The position numbers were made by a program, and so were the translations under genes. The notes under the pieces were generated by a model. The model was not told where the DNA came from. It made no database searches and saw only the letters and a program-made list of their open reading frames with translations. A stretch of DNA of 37,967 nt from contig NZ_JANQOM010000087.1 of NCBI RefSeq assembly GCF_028289625.1, forward strand, positions 1-37,967. Direction: 5' to 3'. The stretch is from Winogradskyella sp. Lineage in GTDB: Bacteria; Bacteroidota; Bacteroidia; Flavobacteriales; Flavobacteriaceae. Positions 16,095 through 26,214 of the stretch are shown here, in pieces; the first letter of the stretch is position 1, and each line of letters opens with the position of its first letter.

Positions 16095-17894
16095 ATGTCA
16101 GCAACAGTAGATACTCACGCCCACGACGAGGACCACGACGTACATCATCATAAAGAAACCTTCATAACGAAGTACATATTTAGTCAAGATCATAAAATGA
16201 TTGCTAAGCAGTACTTAATTACGGGTGTAATCATAATGGGTATTATAGGAATTCTGATGTCCTTGATGATACGTATGCAAATCGCATGGCCAGAGCAATC
16301 CAATGTAATATTTGAAGCCTTATTAGGAAAATGGGCACCGGAGGGTGTTATGGATGCCGATATTTATTTGGCCTTAGTAACCATACATGGAACCCTAATG
16401 GTTTTCTTTGTACTAACAGCTGGTTTGAGTGGAACATTCAGTAACCTTTTAATTCCTCTACAATTAGGTGCTAGGGACATGGCTTCAGGATTTCTTAATA
16501 TGATATCGTATTGGCTATTCTTTTTGTCTTGTGTAGTCATGATAGTATCATTTTTTGTTGAATTTGGTCCTGCTGCAGCTGGTTGGACTATATATCCGCC
16601 ATTATCGGCATTGCCACAAGCGCAACCAGGTTCTGGTGCCGGAATGACACTTTGGTTAGTATCCATGGCGATATTTATTGCATCGTCGTTATTAGGATCG
16701 CTAAATTATATCGTAACCGTATTAAACTTACGTACTAAAGGAATGTCGATGACCAGAATGCCTTTGACAATTTGGGCTTTCTTTATTACTGCCGTTATTG
16801 GTGTAATTTCATTCCCAGTGTTATTATCAGCAGCGTTGTTGCTTATCATGGATAGAAGTTTTGGAACATCATTCTTCTTATCGGATATTTTCATTCAAGG
16901 GGAAGTTCTACACTATCAAGGAGGTTCGCCAGTCTTATTTGAGCACTTGTTTTGGTTCTTAGGACACCCAGAAGTATACATTGTATTGTTACCCGCATTG
17001 GGGATAACATCAGAGATTATAGCCACCAACTCTAGAAAACCAATATTTGGTTATCGTGCTATGATTTTATCTATTTTAGCAATTGCATTTTTATCAACTA
17101 TTGTTTGGGGACACCACATGTTCATCTCTGGGATGAATCCATTCTTGGGGTCTGTATTTACATTCACAACATTGTTAATTGCTATTCCATCTGCAGTTAA
17201 GGCATTTAATTATATAACGACACTCTGGAAGGGAAATCTACAAATGAATCCGGCGATGTTATTTTCGATAGGATTGGTATCCACATTCATAACTGGTGGT
17301 TTAACAGGTATCATTTTAGGGGATAGTGCGCTTGATATTAATGTTCACGATACTTATTTTGTAGTAGCTCACTTCCATTTGGTAATGGGTATTTCAGCGC
17401 TATATGGAGTGTTTGCTGGGATTTATCATTGGTTCCCAAAAATGTTTGGGCGTATGATGAATAAAAACCTAGGATACCTGCATTTTTGGATAACAGCAAT
17501 TTGTGCATACGGTGTCTTTTTCCCAATGCACTTTATAGGTATGGCAGGATTACCAAGACGTTATTATACAAACTCTAATTTTCCATTATTCGATGATACA
17601 GCAAACACACAAGTAGTTATTACCATATTTGCACTTGTAGCTGGTTTGGTTCAGCTAGTATTCTTATATAATTTCATCAGCAGTATATTTTACGGAAAGA
17701 AAGCTGAGCAAAATCCATGGAGATCAAATACCTTAGAATGGACAGCTCCTGTAGAGCATATGCATGGTAATTGGCCAGGAGCAATTCCTCATGTTTACCG
17801 TTGGCCTTATGATTATAGTAAGCCAGGACATGATGATGATTTTGTACCCCAGAATGTGCCAATGAAGGAAGGAGAAGAAGAGCTACATCATTAG
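16095..17894 (+). CDS. coxA: Cytochrome c oxidase subunit I (aa3-type, A1 subfamily)
   Basis: This 599-residue catalytic subunit reduces O2 at heme a3-CuB and pumps protons. Visible ligands are H98 (heme a), H291 and Y295 in the GHPEVY motif (the cross-linked CuB His-Tyr), H340/H341 (CuB), and H426 and H428 in VAHFHLV (hemes a3 and a). E293 of the HPEV motif and D128 support an A1-type D channel, and K369 in IPSAVKAF fits the K channel. The N-terminus is short and His-rich (six His within residues 8-19) and likely cytoplasmic. No subunit III gene follows; a terminator does, so other oxidase genes must lie elsewhere. Confidence 0.97.
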   Translation: MSATVDTHAHDEDHDVHHHKETFITKYIFSQDHKMIAKQYLITGVIIMGIIGILMSLMIRMQIAWPEQSNVIFEALLGKWAPEGVMDADIYLALVTIHGTLMVFFVLTAGLSGTFSNLLIPLQLGARDMASGFLNMISYWLFFLSCVVMIVSFFVEFGPAAAGWTIYPPLSALPQAQPGSGAGMTLWLVSMAIFIASSLLGSLNYIVTVLNLRTKGMSMTRMPLTIWAFFITAVIGVISFPVLLSAALLLIMDRSFGTSFFLSDIFIQGEVLHYQGGSPVLFEHLFWFLGHPEVYIVLLPALGITSEIIATNSRKPIFGYRAMILSILAIAFLSTIVWGHHMFISGMNPFLGSVFTFTTLLIAIPSAVKAFNYITTLWKGNLQMNPAMLFSIGLVSTFITGGLTGIILGDSALDINVHDTYFVVAHFHLVMGISALYGVFAGIYHWFPKMFGRMMNKNLGYLHFWITAICAYGVFFPMHFIGMAGLPRRYYTNSNFPLFDDTANTQVVITIFALVAGLVQLVFLYNFISSIFYGKKAEQNPWRSNTLEWTAPVEHMHGNWPGAIPHVYRWPYDYSKPGHDDDFVPQNVPMKEGEEELHH

Positions 17895-17915
17895 CGATTT
17901 AAAAATTTATTATAT

Positions 17916-17946
17916 AAAAAGCCTTTCTTATTTGGAAAGGCTTTTT
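17916..17946 (+). terminator. Terminator of the act-cox operon
   Basis: A perfect 12-bp stem (17916-17927 with 17935-17946) with a 7-nt loop ends in a T run. It lies 22 nt after the coxA stop and is the first terminator-like structure I see since the promoter at 6144. This supports one eight-gene transcript. Confidence 0.88.
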
Positions 17947-17953
17947 CGTTATA

Positions 17954-17986
17954 TTTGCTTGTACTTAACTTGTTTCAGTATCTTTA
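17954..17986 (+). promoter_or_regulatory. Possible ruvB promoter
   Basis: TTTG at 17954-17957 and TATCTTTA at 17979-17986 are 21 nt apart, one mismatch from the TTTG-N19..21-TAnnTTTG pattern. The site follows the act-cox terminator and precedes the ruvB ATG by 17 nt. A competing TATATTTG at 17950 lacks a partner element at a suitable distance. Confidence 0.4.
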
Positions 17987-18003
17987 TAAATATAGGAAGT
18001 TGA

Positions 18004-19026
18004 ATGAACGAAAACCTAAATCCATCTAACGATAATTTTAGTCCTGAAGACCTTGATGTTGAAAGAAAGTTGAGACCACTCACTTTTGAAGATTTCACAG
18101 GTCAGGATCAGGTATTGGAGAATTTACTGGTTTTTGTGAAAGCCGCTAACCTTAGGGAAGAGGCCTTAGATCATACACTTTTTCATGGTCCACCAGGATT
18201 GGGGAAAACAACTTTGGCCCATATTTTGGCTAATGAATTGGATGTAAATATTAAAGTAACTTCAGGCCCTGTTTTAGACAAACCAGGAGATCTTGCAGGA
18301 TTGCTGACCAATCTTGAAGATCGAGACGTACTATTTATTGATGAGATTCATCGGTTAAGCCCAATAGTGGAAGAGTACCTATACTCAGCGATGGAGGACT
18401 ATAAGATTGATATCATGATAGAATCTGGGCCCAATGCTAGGACTGTTCAAATTAATTTAAGTCCTTTTACCTTAGTTGGTGCAACAACGCGCTCAGGATT
18501 GTTAACAGCACCAATGCGCGCACGCTTTGGTATTAGTAGTCGATTACAATATTACAAGACCGATTTATTGACTACTATTTTACAACGAAGTGCCTCAATA
18601 TTAAAAGTTCCAATATCCATGGAAGCAGCTATTGAAATAGCGGGCAGAAGTCGTGGAACACCTCGTATAGCTAATGCTTTATTAAGACGTGTTAGGGATT
18701 TTGCACAAATTAAGGGCAATGGCAAAATAGATATTGAAATTGCCAAGTTTGCGCTTAAGGCCTTAAATGTAGATGCACATGGTTTGGACGAAATGGATAA
18801 TAAAATACTAACGACCATTATCGATAAGTTTAAGGGAGGGCCAGTTGGTATTACTACTTTGGCTACGGCAGTTAGTGAAAGTGCTGAGACCATAGAAGAA
18901 GTTTATGAGCCTTTCTTGATTCAACAGGGTTTTATTATGCGCACTCCTCGAGGACGGGAAGTTACCGAACAAGCCTACAAACACCTTGGCAAAATTAAAG
19001 GAGCCACACAAGGAGGACTATTTTGA
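18004..19026 (+). CDS. ruvB: Holliday junction branch-migration ATPase RuvB
   Basis: RuvB is the hexameric AAA+ motor that drives branch migration with RuvA. The 340 residues show the usual order: Walker A GPPGLGKT at 62-69, Walker B with DEIH at 113-116, the sensor region GATTRSG, and the arginine-rich PMRARFG segment. A C-terminal winged helix ends in [10 protein letters not shown]. Length is normal. It stands apart from ruvA, which lies about 6.6 kb downstream beside sprA. No terminator is seen in the 42 nt before the P450 gene, so read-through is likely. Confidence 0.97.
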   Translation: MNENLNPSNDNFSPEDLDVERKLRPLTFEDFTGQDQVLENLLVFVKAANLREEALDHTLFHGPPGLGKTTLAHILANELDVNIKVTSGPVLDKPGDLAGLLTNLEDRDVLFIDEIHRLSPIVEEYLYSAMEDYKIDIMIESGPNARTVQINLSPFTLVGATTRSGLLTAPMRARFGISSRLQYYKTDLLTTILQRSASILKVPISMEAAIEIAGRSRGTPRIANALLRRVRDFAQIKGNGKIDIEIAKFALKALNVDAHGLDEMDNKILTTIIDKFKGGPVGITTLATAVSESAETIEEVYEPFLIQQGFIMRTPRGREVTEQAYKHLGKIKGATQGGLF

Positions 19027-19068
19027 CATCTGTAATAAAGCTGAACTTGTTTTAAGTGTTCATTTTAT

Positions 19069-20403
19069 ATGAATAATTATGAAAAAATATCTACTGTTCC
19101 CTTAACCACATTTTTGAAACATAGTTTTAGAATTGTAAAAAATCCTTTACCATTTCATCATAAAAATTTCGAAGAAAGAGGTGATATATTTTGTTTGAAT
19201 TTAGGTCTTATAACCAAGGTTTACTTTTGCAGGGATGCCTCTTTCGCCGAATATATCCTTCAAAAAAATCAAAAAAACTATACAAAATCTAAGATTCAAA
19301 CCAAAGACTTGGCCAAGTACATAGGTAAAGGGTTACTGACTGCAGAAGGGCAACACTGGCGCAAGCAACGTAAACTCATTCAACCGGCTTTTCATAAAAA
19401 ACATCTAGAATCTTTATTAGATACTATTCAGACTGCTATAAGGTCTGAATATCAGCGAATCACAGCGAATGAAACAGTGGATATTTTTCCAATACTCAAT
19501 GATTTGGCATTTCAAACGGTTGTAAAATCCTTATTTAGTAGTGCTGTCGGTCGAGATAAAATTGACCGATTGCAATACATAACGGAAGAGGCTCAGAAAA
19601 TGTTGGTGAAAGAATTGCGCCAACCCTATTTGCGCTGGTGGTTCAATTTAAGTGGAACCACTAAAAAGTATATCGACCTAACACTCGAGGCACGGCAAAC
19701 ACTCAAGCAAGCTGTGAAACAGCGTCAAGAATCTGATGTTAAACAAGGAGATCTACTCGATTTGTTGCTAGAAGCTCAATACGACGATGGCAGTTTTATG
19801 GAAGAGGAACAGCTTATAGACGAAATTTTGATTCTATTTACAGCTGGTCATGAGACAACATCTAATGCATTAACGTTTACATTTCAGCTTTTAGCCTTAT
19901 ACCCTGAATGGCAAGACAAGATTTATAACGAAATTATAGAGGTCAATGCCCAAACAACAGATTTAATAGCAAGAGTTATGGCATCTAAAGTCTGTCAGCA
20001 AGTCATTGAAGAAGCCATGCGCTTGTACCCACCTGCGTATTTTATAGACCGCGTTAATTTGGAAGACGACAACTTTAATGGTTTTGAGTTTAAAGCTGGC
20101 TCAAATCTTTTGCTATCGGTTTTTGAAATGCATCGCAACCCAAAGTTTTGGAAAAATCCAGAGCAATTTTTACCAGAACGCTTTGCAGAAGGAAGTAGAC
20201 CATATGCTCCACATTATTTTCCCTTTGGCGCTGGACCAAGAAAGTGTATCGGAAATAACTTTGCGATGTTCGAAATGATTATCGCTGTAAGAGAGCTAAT
20301 TTTAAATTATATTATCAAACCAGAGTTTAATAGTATAGAGATAGCACCGCTTATTACCTTAAAACCAAAAAATGCATATTTGCGCTTTGAAAAAAGAGGA
20401 TGA
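19069..20403 (+). CDS. Cytochrome P450
   Basis: This is a 444-residue heme monooxygenase. The I-helix oxygen-activation motif is AGHETT at 259-264. The K-helix ExxR is E315-R318, and the heme-binding loop is [12 protein letters not shown] with axial C393. There is no N-terminal membrane anchor or fused reductase domain, so it is probably soluble and needs separate redox partners; no ferredoxin gene lies nearby. Length and overall look fit the single-domain bacterial P450s that resemble fatty-acid or terpenoid hydroxylases, but the substrate cannot be read from sequence. Its TGA overlaps the queG ATG, so the two are probably translated together. Confidence 0.92.
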   Translation: MNNYEKISTVPLTTFLKHSFRIVKNPLPFHHKNFEERGDIFCLNLGLITKVYFCRDASFAEYILQKNQKNYTKSKIQTKDLAKYIGKGLLTAEGQHWRKQRKLIQPAFHKKHLESLLDTIQTAIRSEYQRITANETVDIFPILNDLAFQTVVKSLFSSAVGRDKIDRLQYITEEAQKMLVKELRQPYLRWWFNLSGTTKKYIDLTLEARQTLKQAVKQRQESDVKQGDLLDLLLEAQYDDGSFMEEEQLIDEILILFTAGHETTSNALTFTFQLLALYPEWQDKIYNEIIEVNAQTTDLIARVMASKVCQQVIEEAMRLYPPAYFIDRVNLEDDNFNGFEFKAGSNLLLSVFEMHRNPKFWKNPEQFLPERFAEGSRPYAPHYFPFGAGPRKCIGNNFAMFEMIIAVRELILNYIIKPEFNSIEIAPLITLKPKNAYLRFEKRG

Positions 20404-21320
20404 ATAATAAGGCGAAATATACTAAGCTAATTAAATCAGAAGCAAAGCGTCTTGGTTTTTTGTCTTGTGGTATTAGTAAGGCAGCGTTTTTAGAAGAGGA
20501 AGCACCAAGGCTTGAGAAATGGCTTAACAAAAACATGCATGGTGAGATGCGTTACATGGAGAACCATTTTGATAAGCGTTTAGATCCTACCTTATTAGTT
20601 GAAGATTCCAAAAGTGTAGTGTCCTTATTATTAAATTATTATCCTTCAGAAATTCAAAATCAGGACACTTACAAATTATCTAAATATGCATACGGAACGG
20701 ATTACCACTTCGTAATCAAAGACAAGTTAAAATCACTCTTAGCGTTTATTCAAGAAGAAATAGGAGAAGTATATGGTCGTGCGTTTGTGGATTCTGCTCC
20801 GGTATTAGACAAAGCTTGGGCTGCAAAATCTGGATTGGGATGGATAGGGAAACATAGTAATCTATTAACACAACAAGTAGGATCATTTTATTTTATTGCC
20901 GAATTAATCATTGATTTAGAATTAGACTATGACACTCCTGTAACAGATCATTGTGGCACTTGTACTGCCTGTATAGATGCCTGCCCAACGGAGGCCATTG
21001 TTGAACCTTATGTAGTTGATGGGGGTAAGTGTATATCGTATTTCACTATTGAGTTGAAAGACAATATACCTAATGCGTTTAAAGGAAAGTTTGATGATTG
21101 GATGTTTGGTTGCGATATTTGCCAAGATGTTTGTCCTTGGAATCGTTTCTCAAAATCACACAATGAGCCGTTGTTTAATCCTCACCCAGAGCTCTTATCC
21201 TTGACCAAAAAAGATTGGGAAGAAATTACCGAAGATACATTTAGAAAGGTCTTTAAAAAATCTGCGGTAAAACGTACCAAATTCTCTGGTTTAAAGCGGA
21301 ATATTAACTTTCTTCAATAG
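20400..21320 (+). CDS. queG: Epoxyqueuosine reductase QueG
   Basis: QueG performs the last step of queuosine synthesis in tRNA, reducing epoxyqueuosine with cobalamin and two [4Fe-4S] clusters. The 306-residue protein has the N-terminal cobalamin-binding region (about 1-175, with [15 protein letters not shown] typical). The cluster cysteines are C185, C188, C191 and C195 in [12 protein letters not shown]211, and C238, C241 and C245 in [11 protein letters not shown]. It lacks the long HEAT-like tail of larger homologues, a common short form. The ATG overlaps the P450 stop by 4 nt (ATGA). No terminator is evident in the 52 nt before the protease gene. Confidence 0.95.
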   Translation: MNNKAKYTKLIKSEAKRLGFLSCGISKAAFLEEEAPRLEKWLNKNMHGEMRYMENHFDKRLDPTLLVEDSKSVVSLLLNYYPSEIQNQDTYKLSKYAYGTDYHFVIKDKLKSLLAFIQEEIGEVYGRAFVDSAPVLDKAWAAKSGLGWIGKHSNLLTQQVGSFYFIAELIIDLELDYDTPVTDHCGTCTACIDACPTEAIVEPYVVDGGKCISYFTIELKDNIPNAFKGKFDDWMFGCDICQDVCPWNRFSKSHNEPLFNPHPELLSLTKKDWEEITEDTFRKVFKKSAVKRTKFSGLKRNINFLQ

Positions 21321-21372
21321 AGCGGTTAGAAAAAAATATTCATATATTTACAACATTATAAACACATATTTC

Positions 21373-23040
21373 ATGATAAAAAATTACTTATTCGCATTTG
21401 CGTTCGCATTAGTTGCTTTTAGTGGTTATAGCCAAGTTACTGATTTGGTAGAACCAAAAAGTTGGAACAATAACTTGTCTGATGATAATATAGAATTGGT
21501 TTCAATGCCTTTTGAGGATTTAGCTAGATATATGGAAGAAGACTTAAGCAAGACTCAAGGATCTATGGCAAAGCCTTACAGGTTTGGAGCAAAATTACAA
21601 ACAAATGTTACTAGACAAAGCCATGGAGAAAGTATCACTTTAGAGAATGATGATGTCATTTGGAGAGTGGGATTTGAGTCCGTTGGTGCCAAAACACTAA
21701 ATTTCATCATAAGAGACTATAATCTAGTAGAGGGAGCTGAACTATACATTTATAATGCTGACAGAAGTATGAAAATGGGGCCGTATACAAATAATGAAAA
21801 TAATGATATTAATGAGATAACGACATGGCCAATTGATGGTGATAAGGTTTATGTAGAGTTTTATGAGCCAAGCGAAGTCATAGGCCAAAGTACATTTACA
21901 ATTACAGAATTGGTACATGGTTATAGAAGTGTCCCTGCAAATGAAGCATATGCAAAAGCACTTAACGATTCTGGTTCGTGTAATATCGATGTAGACTGCC
22001 CTTTAGGTGATAATTTTGATTTGCAAAAACGATCGGTAGTAATGTTGGTTTCTAATGGTAATGGTTTTTGTACAGGGACGTTAGTTAATAACACAGCAGA
22101 GGATAGAACACCATATATTTTAACAGCAAATCATTGTTGGGCAAATCCAGGACAGAACGCACCTGTAAATACAACAAGAAGCTATGCATTTCGATTTAAT
22201 TGGATTAGCCCAAATCCGTCATGTGCAACATTCACCAACAGTACAGATGGTCCATTTTTGCAAACACTTAATGGGGCAATAGTCCGTGCTAGCGATGGTG
22301 ACTCTGACATGTTACTTTTGGAAACTACCACTGCAAACGCTATACCCAGTGATTGGGATGTGGTATTTGCAGGTTGGAGTCGTTCTACAACTACACCTAC
22401 GTTTACTACAGGTATTCATCATCCAAGTGGGGATATTATGAAAATATGCCGTGATAATAATCCTCCATCTAGAACAAGTGTGTCTTTTTGGGGTTTTACA
22501 AATCGTGTCTGGCTTATAAACAGTGGTTCTAATGGTGGTTGGGAACAAGGTGTTACAGAGCGTGGCTCTTCAGGATCACAATTATTGGATGCTAATGGTT
22601 TGTTAATTGGGGTATTATCTGGAGGTAGTGCAGCATGTTCCGGTACAAATGATAATGGTGGTTTTGACTATTATGGTAGATTGGATCGAGGTTGGTCTGA
22701 TGTTAGTAGTTTTTTAGATCCAATAGGCACTGGTACCATTACGACCGATCATTTAGAAAACCTTGCTTTGTCTGTTGATGATTTTGATCAAACAGGGTTT
22801 TTTCAAATATATCCTAACCCAAGTAATGGTGTAATTTATTTTACAAGTAAGTTGCAGTCGAATGAAAAACTAGATTATGTTTTAACCGATTTACAGGGAA
22901 AACTTGTTTTAAAAGGCACAACGGATTTAAGATTTGATGATCAAAATGAAATTCAACTCAAAGGTATTACACCAGGGGTTTATTTTTTAAGTTTTGAATC
23001 CGAAAATATAAAAGAAGTAAAAAAGATACTAATTAATTAA
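21373..23040 (+). CDS. Secreted trypsin-like serine protease with a type IX sorting domain
   Basis: This 555-residue protein has a signal peptide (hydrophobic 5-20, cleavage near GYSQ) and an N-terminal propeptide-like region to about 190. A chymotrypsin-fold domain resembling lysyl endopeptidases follows. Its triad is readable: H254 in LTANHCW, D312 in DSDMLLLE, and S400 in RGSSGSQL. Residues from about 475 form a type A T9SS sorting domain: IYPNPSNGVIYF, then LTDLQGKLV, and GVYFLSFESENIKEVKKILIN-type ending. The predicted route is Sec export to the periplasm, then passage through the outer membrane by the type IX system, whose translocon SprA is encoded downstream. Cleavage specificity is uncertain. 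It is probably its own unit, with a terminator just after it. Confidence 0.93.
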   Translation: MIKNYLFAFAFALVAFSGYSQVTDLVEPKSWNNNLSDDNIELVSMPFEDLARYMEEDLSKTQGSMAKPYRFGAKLQTNVTRQSHGESITLENDDVIWRVGFESVGAKTLNFIIRDYNLVEGAELYIYNADRSMKMGPYTNNENNDINEITTWPIDGDKVYVEFYEPSEVIGQSTFTITELVHGYRSVPANEAYAKALNDSGSCNIDVDCPLGDNFDLQKRSVVMLVSNGNGFCTGTLVNNTAEDRTPYILTANHCWANPGQNAPVNTTRSYAFRFNWISPNPSCATFTNSTDGPFLQTLNGAIVRASDGDSDMLLLETTTANAIPSDWDVVFAGWSRSTTTPTFTTGIHHPSGDIMKICRDNNPPSRTSVSFWGFTNRVWLINSGSNGGWEQGVTERGSSGSQLLDANGLLIGVLSGGSAACSGTNDNGGFDYYGRLDRGWSDVSSFLDPIGTGTITTDHLENLALSVDDFDQTGFFQIYPNPSNGVIYFTSKLQSNEKLDYVLTDLQGKLVLKGTTDLRFDDQNEIQLKGITPGVYFLSFESENIKEVKKILIN

Positions 23041-23062
23041 AAACGTATTTTCTGATATAAAT

Positions 23063-23095
23063 AAAAAAGATTGTCTTACAAAGACAATCTTTTTT
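23063..23095 (+). terminator. Terminator after the protease gene
   Basis: A perfect 15-bp inverted repeat (23063-23077 with 23081-23095) leaves a 3-nt loop, with A and T runs on the two sides. It lies 22 nt after the protease stop. The flanking A and T runs would allow termination on either strand, though no minus-strand gene faces it. Confidence 0.88.
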
Positions 23096-23180
23096 ATTAT
23101 AGAAAAATCATTCTATTATGTCATTAAAATATGTTTAATGAGGGGTAGCAATCCCTTCTTTGAAACTTAACCGTTTAGTA

Positions 23181-25466
23181 ATGAGCAAAGAAAGCAAGCG
23201 TATAGAGGCATTAGTCTATCATGCCAAGCCAACACCAGGTAAAATCAAAGTAGTTCCGACAAAGAAGTATGCATCACAACGCGATTTATCTTTAGCATAT
23301 TCGCCTGGTGTAGCAGAGCCATGCTTGGAAATTGAAAAGGATGTCAACAACATATACAAATACACAGCTAAGGGAAATTTAGTAGCAGTAATTTCTAATG
23401 GCACAGCAGTTTTAGGATTAGGGAATATTGGTCCCGAAGCTTCAAAGCCAGTTATGGAAGGGAAAGGCTTGCTGTTTAAGATTTTTGCAGATATAGATGT
23501 TTTTGATATAGAGATAGATACAGAAAATGTAGATGAATTTATTGAAACCGTTAAGAATATTGCACCAACTTTTGGCGGCATCAACCTCGAAGATATCAAA
23601 GCACCAGAAGCCTTTGAAATAGAACGTCGTTTAAAAGAGGAATTGGATATTCCAGTAATGCACGATGATCAGCACGGTACTGCTATTATTTCAGCGGCAG
23701 CATTGATAAATGCTTTGGAGATTGCAGAAAAGAACATTAAAGATGTTAATATCGTTGTCAGTGGTGCAGGTGCGGCTGCCATATCATGCACACGTTTATA
23801 TAAAGCTTTTGGAGCAAAGGCAGAAAATATTGTGATGCTTGATAGTAAAGGAGTAATAAGAAAGGACCGCGAAAATTTAACATTACAGAAAGCAGAATTC
23901 GCTACCGATAGAAAAATAGATACATTAGATGAAGCCATGAAAAATGCAGATGTATTTATTGGGTTATCCCTGGCAGATATTGTTACCCCAAAGATGCTTA
24001 AGTCCATGGCAAAAAATCCAATTGTATTTGCAATGGCTAACCCAGATCCTGAAATCGAGTATGGATTAGCCTGTGAAACACGAGATGATATCATTATGGC
24101 TACAGGCCGAAGTGACCATCCTAATCAGGTGAATAACGTATTAGGTTTTCCATTTATCTTTAGAGGTGCCCTAGATGTAAGAGCGACCAAGATTAATGAA
24201 GCCATGAAAATGGCAGCAGTAAAAGCCCTATCGCGATTGGCAAAAGAACCTGTACCAGAACAAGTAAATCTTGCATATAATGAAACGCGCTTAACATTTG
24301 GCAAGGACTACATCATTCCCAAACCCTTTGATCCTCGATTAATTGCCGAAGTGCCTCCTGCGGTTGCCAAAGCTGCGATGGAGAGCGGAGTGGCAAAAGA
24401 ACCTATAAATGATTGGAATAAATATAAGGAAAGCCTCTTTGAGCGCTTGGGGTCTGATAATAAGTTGGTTCGTTTGCTTTTAAACAGAGCTAAAACCAAC
24501 CCCAAACGTGTGGTTTTCGCTGAAGCAGATCGCTTAGACGTTTTAAAAGCTGCACAAATTGTTCATGATGAAGGAATTGCTAAACCTATTTTGTTAGGCC
24601 GAAAAGAAACTATAGAAGCATTAATGTCAGAGATTGATTTTGAAGCTAATATTCCCATTATAGATCCTAAATCTGATGAAGAAACACTACGAAAAAACAG
24701 GTATGCAGATGTGTTTTGGGAAATGAATAAGCGCAAAGGAGAAACGCAATATTCAGCACGTAAAGTAATGCGCGAGCGTAATTATTTTGCTGCAATGATG
24801 GTCAATGAAGGCGATGCAGATGCTTTGATTTCTGGATATTCGCGCAGCTACCCTTCTGTAGTAAAACCTATGTTAGAACTCATAGGTTTAGCCAAAGGTG
24901 CCTCACGAATAGCAACCACAAATATTTTGTTAACGCAAAGAGGGCCAATTTTTGTAAGTGATACGGCCATCAATATTAATCCTACATCCGAAGATTTGGT
25001 GACTATTGCTAAAATGACTTCAAAAACAGTTAAGCTTTTTGGAATGAACCCGATTATGGCCATGATATCCTACTCTAATTTCGGATCTTCTTCAAATCCA
25101 AGTGCCCAAAAGGTAAATAGAGCAGTAGATTACCTTCATAAGAACCATCCAGAAATGATAGTGGATGGTGAATTACAGACAGATTTTGCATTAAACTCGC
25201 AGATGCTACAGGATATTTTTCCATTTTCAAAGTTAGCAGGTAAAAAAGTGAATACCCTTATTTTTCCTAATTTGGATGCAGCGAATATTACATACAAGTT
25301 ATTGAAAGAGTTGAATAATACAGAATCCATTGGGCCAATAATGATGGGCATGGCAAAGCCAGTACATATATTACAATTGGATGCAAGTGTAGATGAAATT
25401 GTGAATATGACAGCCATAGCCGTAATCGATGCCCAAGAACGAGAAAAACGACTCAAAAAACATTGA
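23181..25466 (+). CDS. maeB: NADP-dependent malic enzyme with phosphotransacetylase-like C-terminus
   Basis: MaeB decarboxylates malate to pyruvate, producing NADPH. The catalytic part (about 1-425 of 761) shows LAYSPGVAEPC, the metal/substrate segment HDDQHGT at 161-167, and a Rossmann glycine loop GAGAAA at 195-200. The C-terminal part (about 430-761) is phosphotransacetylase-like, including ISGYSRSYPSVVKPML; in characterised MaeB proteins this part is regulatory rather than catalytic. The start MSKESKR is chosen over an in-frame ATG at 23160 because family members usually begin there. A short imperfect hairpin lies at 23140-23158, just upstream; its meaning is unknown. Confidence 0.93.
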   Translation: MSKESKRIEALVYHAKPTPGKIKVVPTKKYASQRDLSLAYSPGVAEPCLEIEKDVNNIYKYTAKGNLVAVISNGTAVLGLGNIGPEASKPVMEGKGLLFKIFADIDVFDIEIDTENVDEFIETVKNIAPTFGGINLEDIKAPEAFEIERRLKEELDIPVMHDDQHGTAIISAAALINALEIAEKNIKDVNIVVSGAGAAAISCTRLYKAFGAKAENIVMLDSKGVIRKDRENLTLQKAEFATDRKIDTLDEAMKNADVFIGLSLADIVTPKMLKSMAKNPIVFAMANPDPEIEYGLACETRDDIIMATGRSDHPNQVNNVLGFPFIFRGALDVRATKINEAMKMAAVKALSRLAKEPVPEQVNLAYNETRLTFGKDYIIPKPFDPRLIAEVPPAVAKAAMESGVAKEPINDWNKYKESLFERLGSDNKLVRLLLNRAKTNPKRVVFAEADRLDVLKAAQIVHDEGIAKPILLGRKETIEALMSEIDFEANIPIIDPKSDEETLRKNRYADVFWEMNKRKGETQYSARKVMRERNYFAAMMVNEGDADALISGYSRSYPSVVKPMLELIGLAKGASRIATTNILLTQRGPIFVSDTAININPTSEDLVTIAKMTSKTVKLFGMNPIMAMISYSNFGSSSNPSAQKVNRAVDYLHKNHPEMIVDGELQTDFALNSQMLQDIFPFSKLAGKKVNTLIFPNLDAANITYKLLKELNNTESIGPIMMGMAKPVHILQLDASVDEIVNMTAIAVIDAQEREKRLKKH

Positions 25467-25509
25467 ATTCTTAGCACACATCTAGTCTCGCTTATGTAAA
25501 TAATTTTAT

Positions 25510-25517
25510 TACATTTG
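25510..25517 (+). promoter_or_regulatory. Possible -7 element upstream of ruvA-sprA
   Basis: TACATTTG is a perfect TAnnTTTG match in the 166-nt gap between maeB and ruvA. No convincing TTTG is found 19-21 nt upstream, so this is tentative. It would give ruvA-sprA a leader of about 110 nt, which contains a small 6-bp hairpin near 25596-25611. I see no terminator after maeB, so read-through may also supply these genes. Confidence 0.35.
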
Positions 25518-25632
25518 GGACTTTAACCTATGATATAGATTTATCGGATTTTTATGGTAGAAGCACAAGGTGCCATTTACAAATTTCGATGAGTATAGAT
25601 TAGCGTTAATCTAAGCAGATAGCTAAAAATTT

Positions 25633-26214
25633 ATGATTACGCACTTAGAGGGTAAACTTGTTGAAAAAAATCCTACAAATGTTATAATAGATTGCAATGG
25701 TGTAGGGTATTTTATCAATATATCTCTTCATACATTTTCTCAAATTTCAGATAGAGAACATCTTAAGCTATACACCTATCTTCAAGTTAGGGAAGATTCG
25801 CATAGTCTCTATGGATTTTCATCTAAAACCGAGCGTGAAATATTTAAACTATTGATTTCGGTAAGCGGTATAGGTGCCAATACTGCACGTACCATGTTGT
25901 CCTCATTAACACCTGATCAGGTAAAGGAAGGGATAGCAAGTGGTGATGTGGGATTGATACAAAGTGTAAAAGGGATAGGGGCGAAAACAGCACAACGTGT
26001 CATCATCGATTTAAAAGATAAAGTGTTAAAAGTATATGGCATAGACGAACTTTCTTTAGTGCCAAACAATACGAATAAAGATGAAGCGTTATCTGCTTTA
26101 GATGTTTTAGGATTTAATAAAAAGCAATCAGAAAAAGTAGTAGACAGAATTATAAAAGCCCAACCGAATGCCCTTGTAGAGCAAATTATTAAAGAAGCTC
26201 TTAAAAACTTGTAA
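25633..26214 (+). CDS. ruvA: Holliday junction DNA-binding protein RuvA
   Basis: RuvA holds the four-way junction and loads RuvB. The 193 residues comprise an N-terminal OB-fold domain (about 1-63, MITHLEGKLVEKNPTNVII). Two helix-hairpin-helix motifs follow (VSGIGANTARTML and VKGIGAKTAQRVI), then a C-terminal RuvB-binding three-helix domain (about 145-193, ALSALDVLGFNKKQSEKVV). Length is normal. The stop codon TAA shares its last base with the ATG of sprA (TAATG), so sprA translation is likely coupled to ruvA. Confidence 0.96.
   Translation: MITHLEGKLVEKNPTNVIIDCNGVGYFINISLHTFSQISDREHLKLYTYLQVREDSHSLYGFSSKTEREIFKLLISVSGIGANTARTMLSSLTPDQVKEGIASGDVGLIQSVKGIGAKTAQRVIIDLKDKVLKVYGIDELSLVPNNTNKDEALSALDVLGFNKKQSEKVVDRIIKAQPNALVEQIIKEALKNL

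Noticed and set aside
21321..21372. TATATTTA-like box before the protease gene as a promoter
   Set aside because: The -7 match is imperfect, and no TTTG lies at the right distance in this AT-rich gap.
23140..23158. Hairpin-like repeat (GAGGGG / CCCTTC) just before maeB, considered as a riboswitch or terminator
   Set aside because: It has only six pairs with a wobble, no T tract and no larger conserved-looking architecture. It is noted under maeB but not called.
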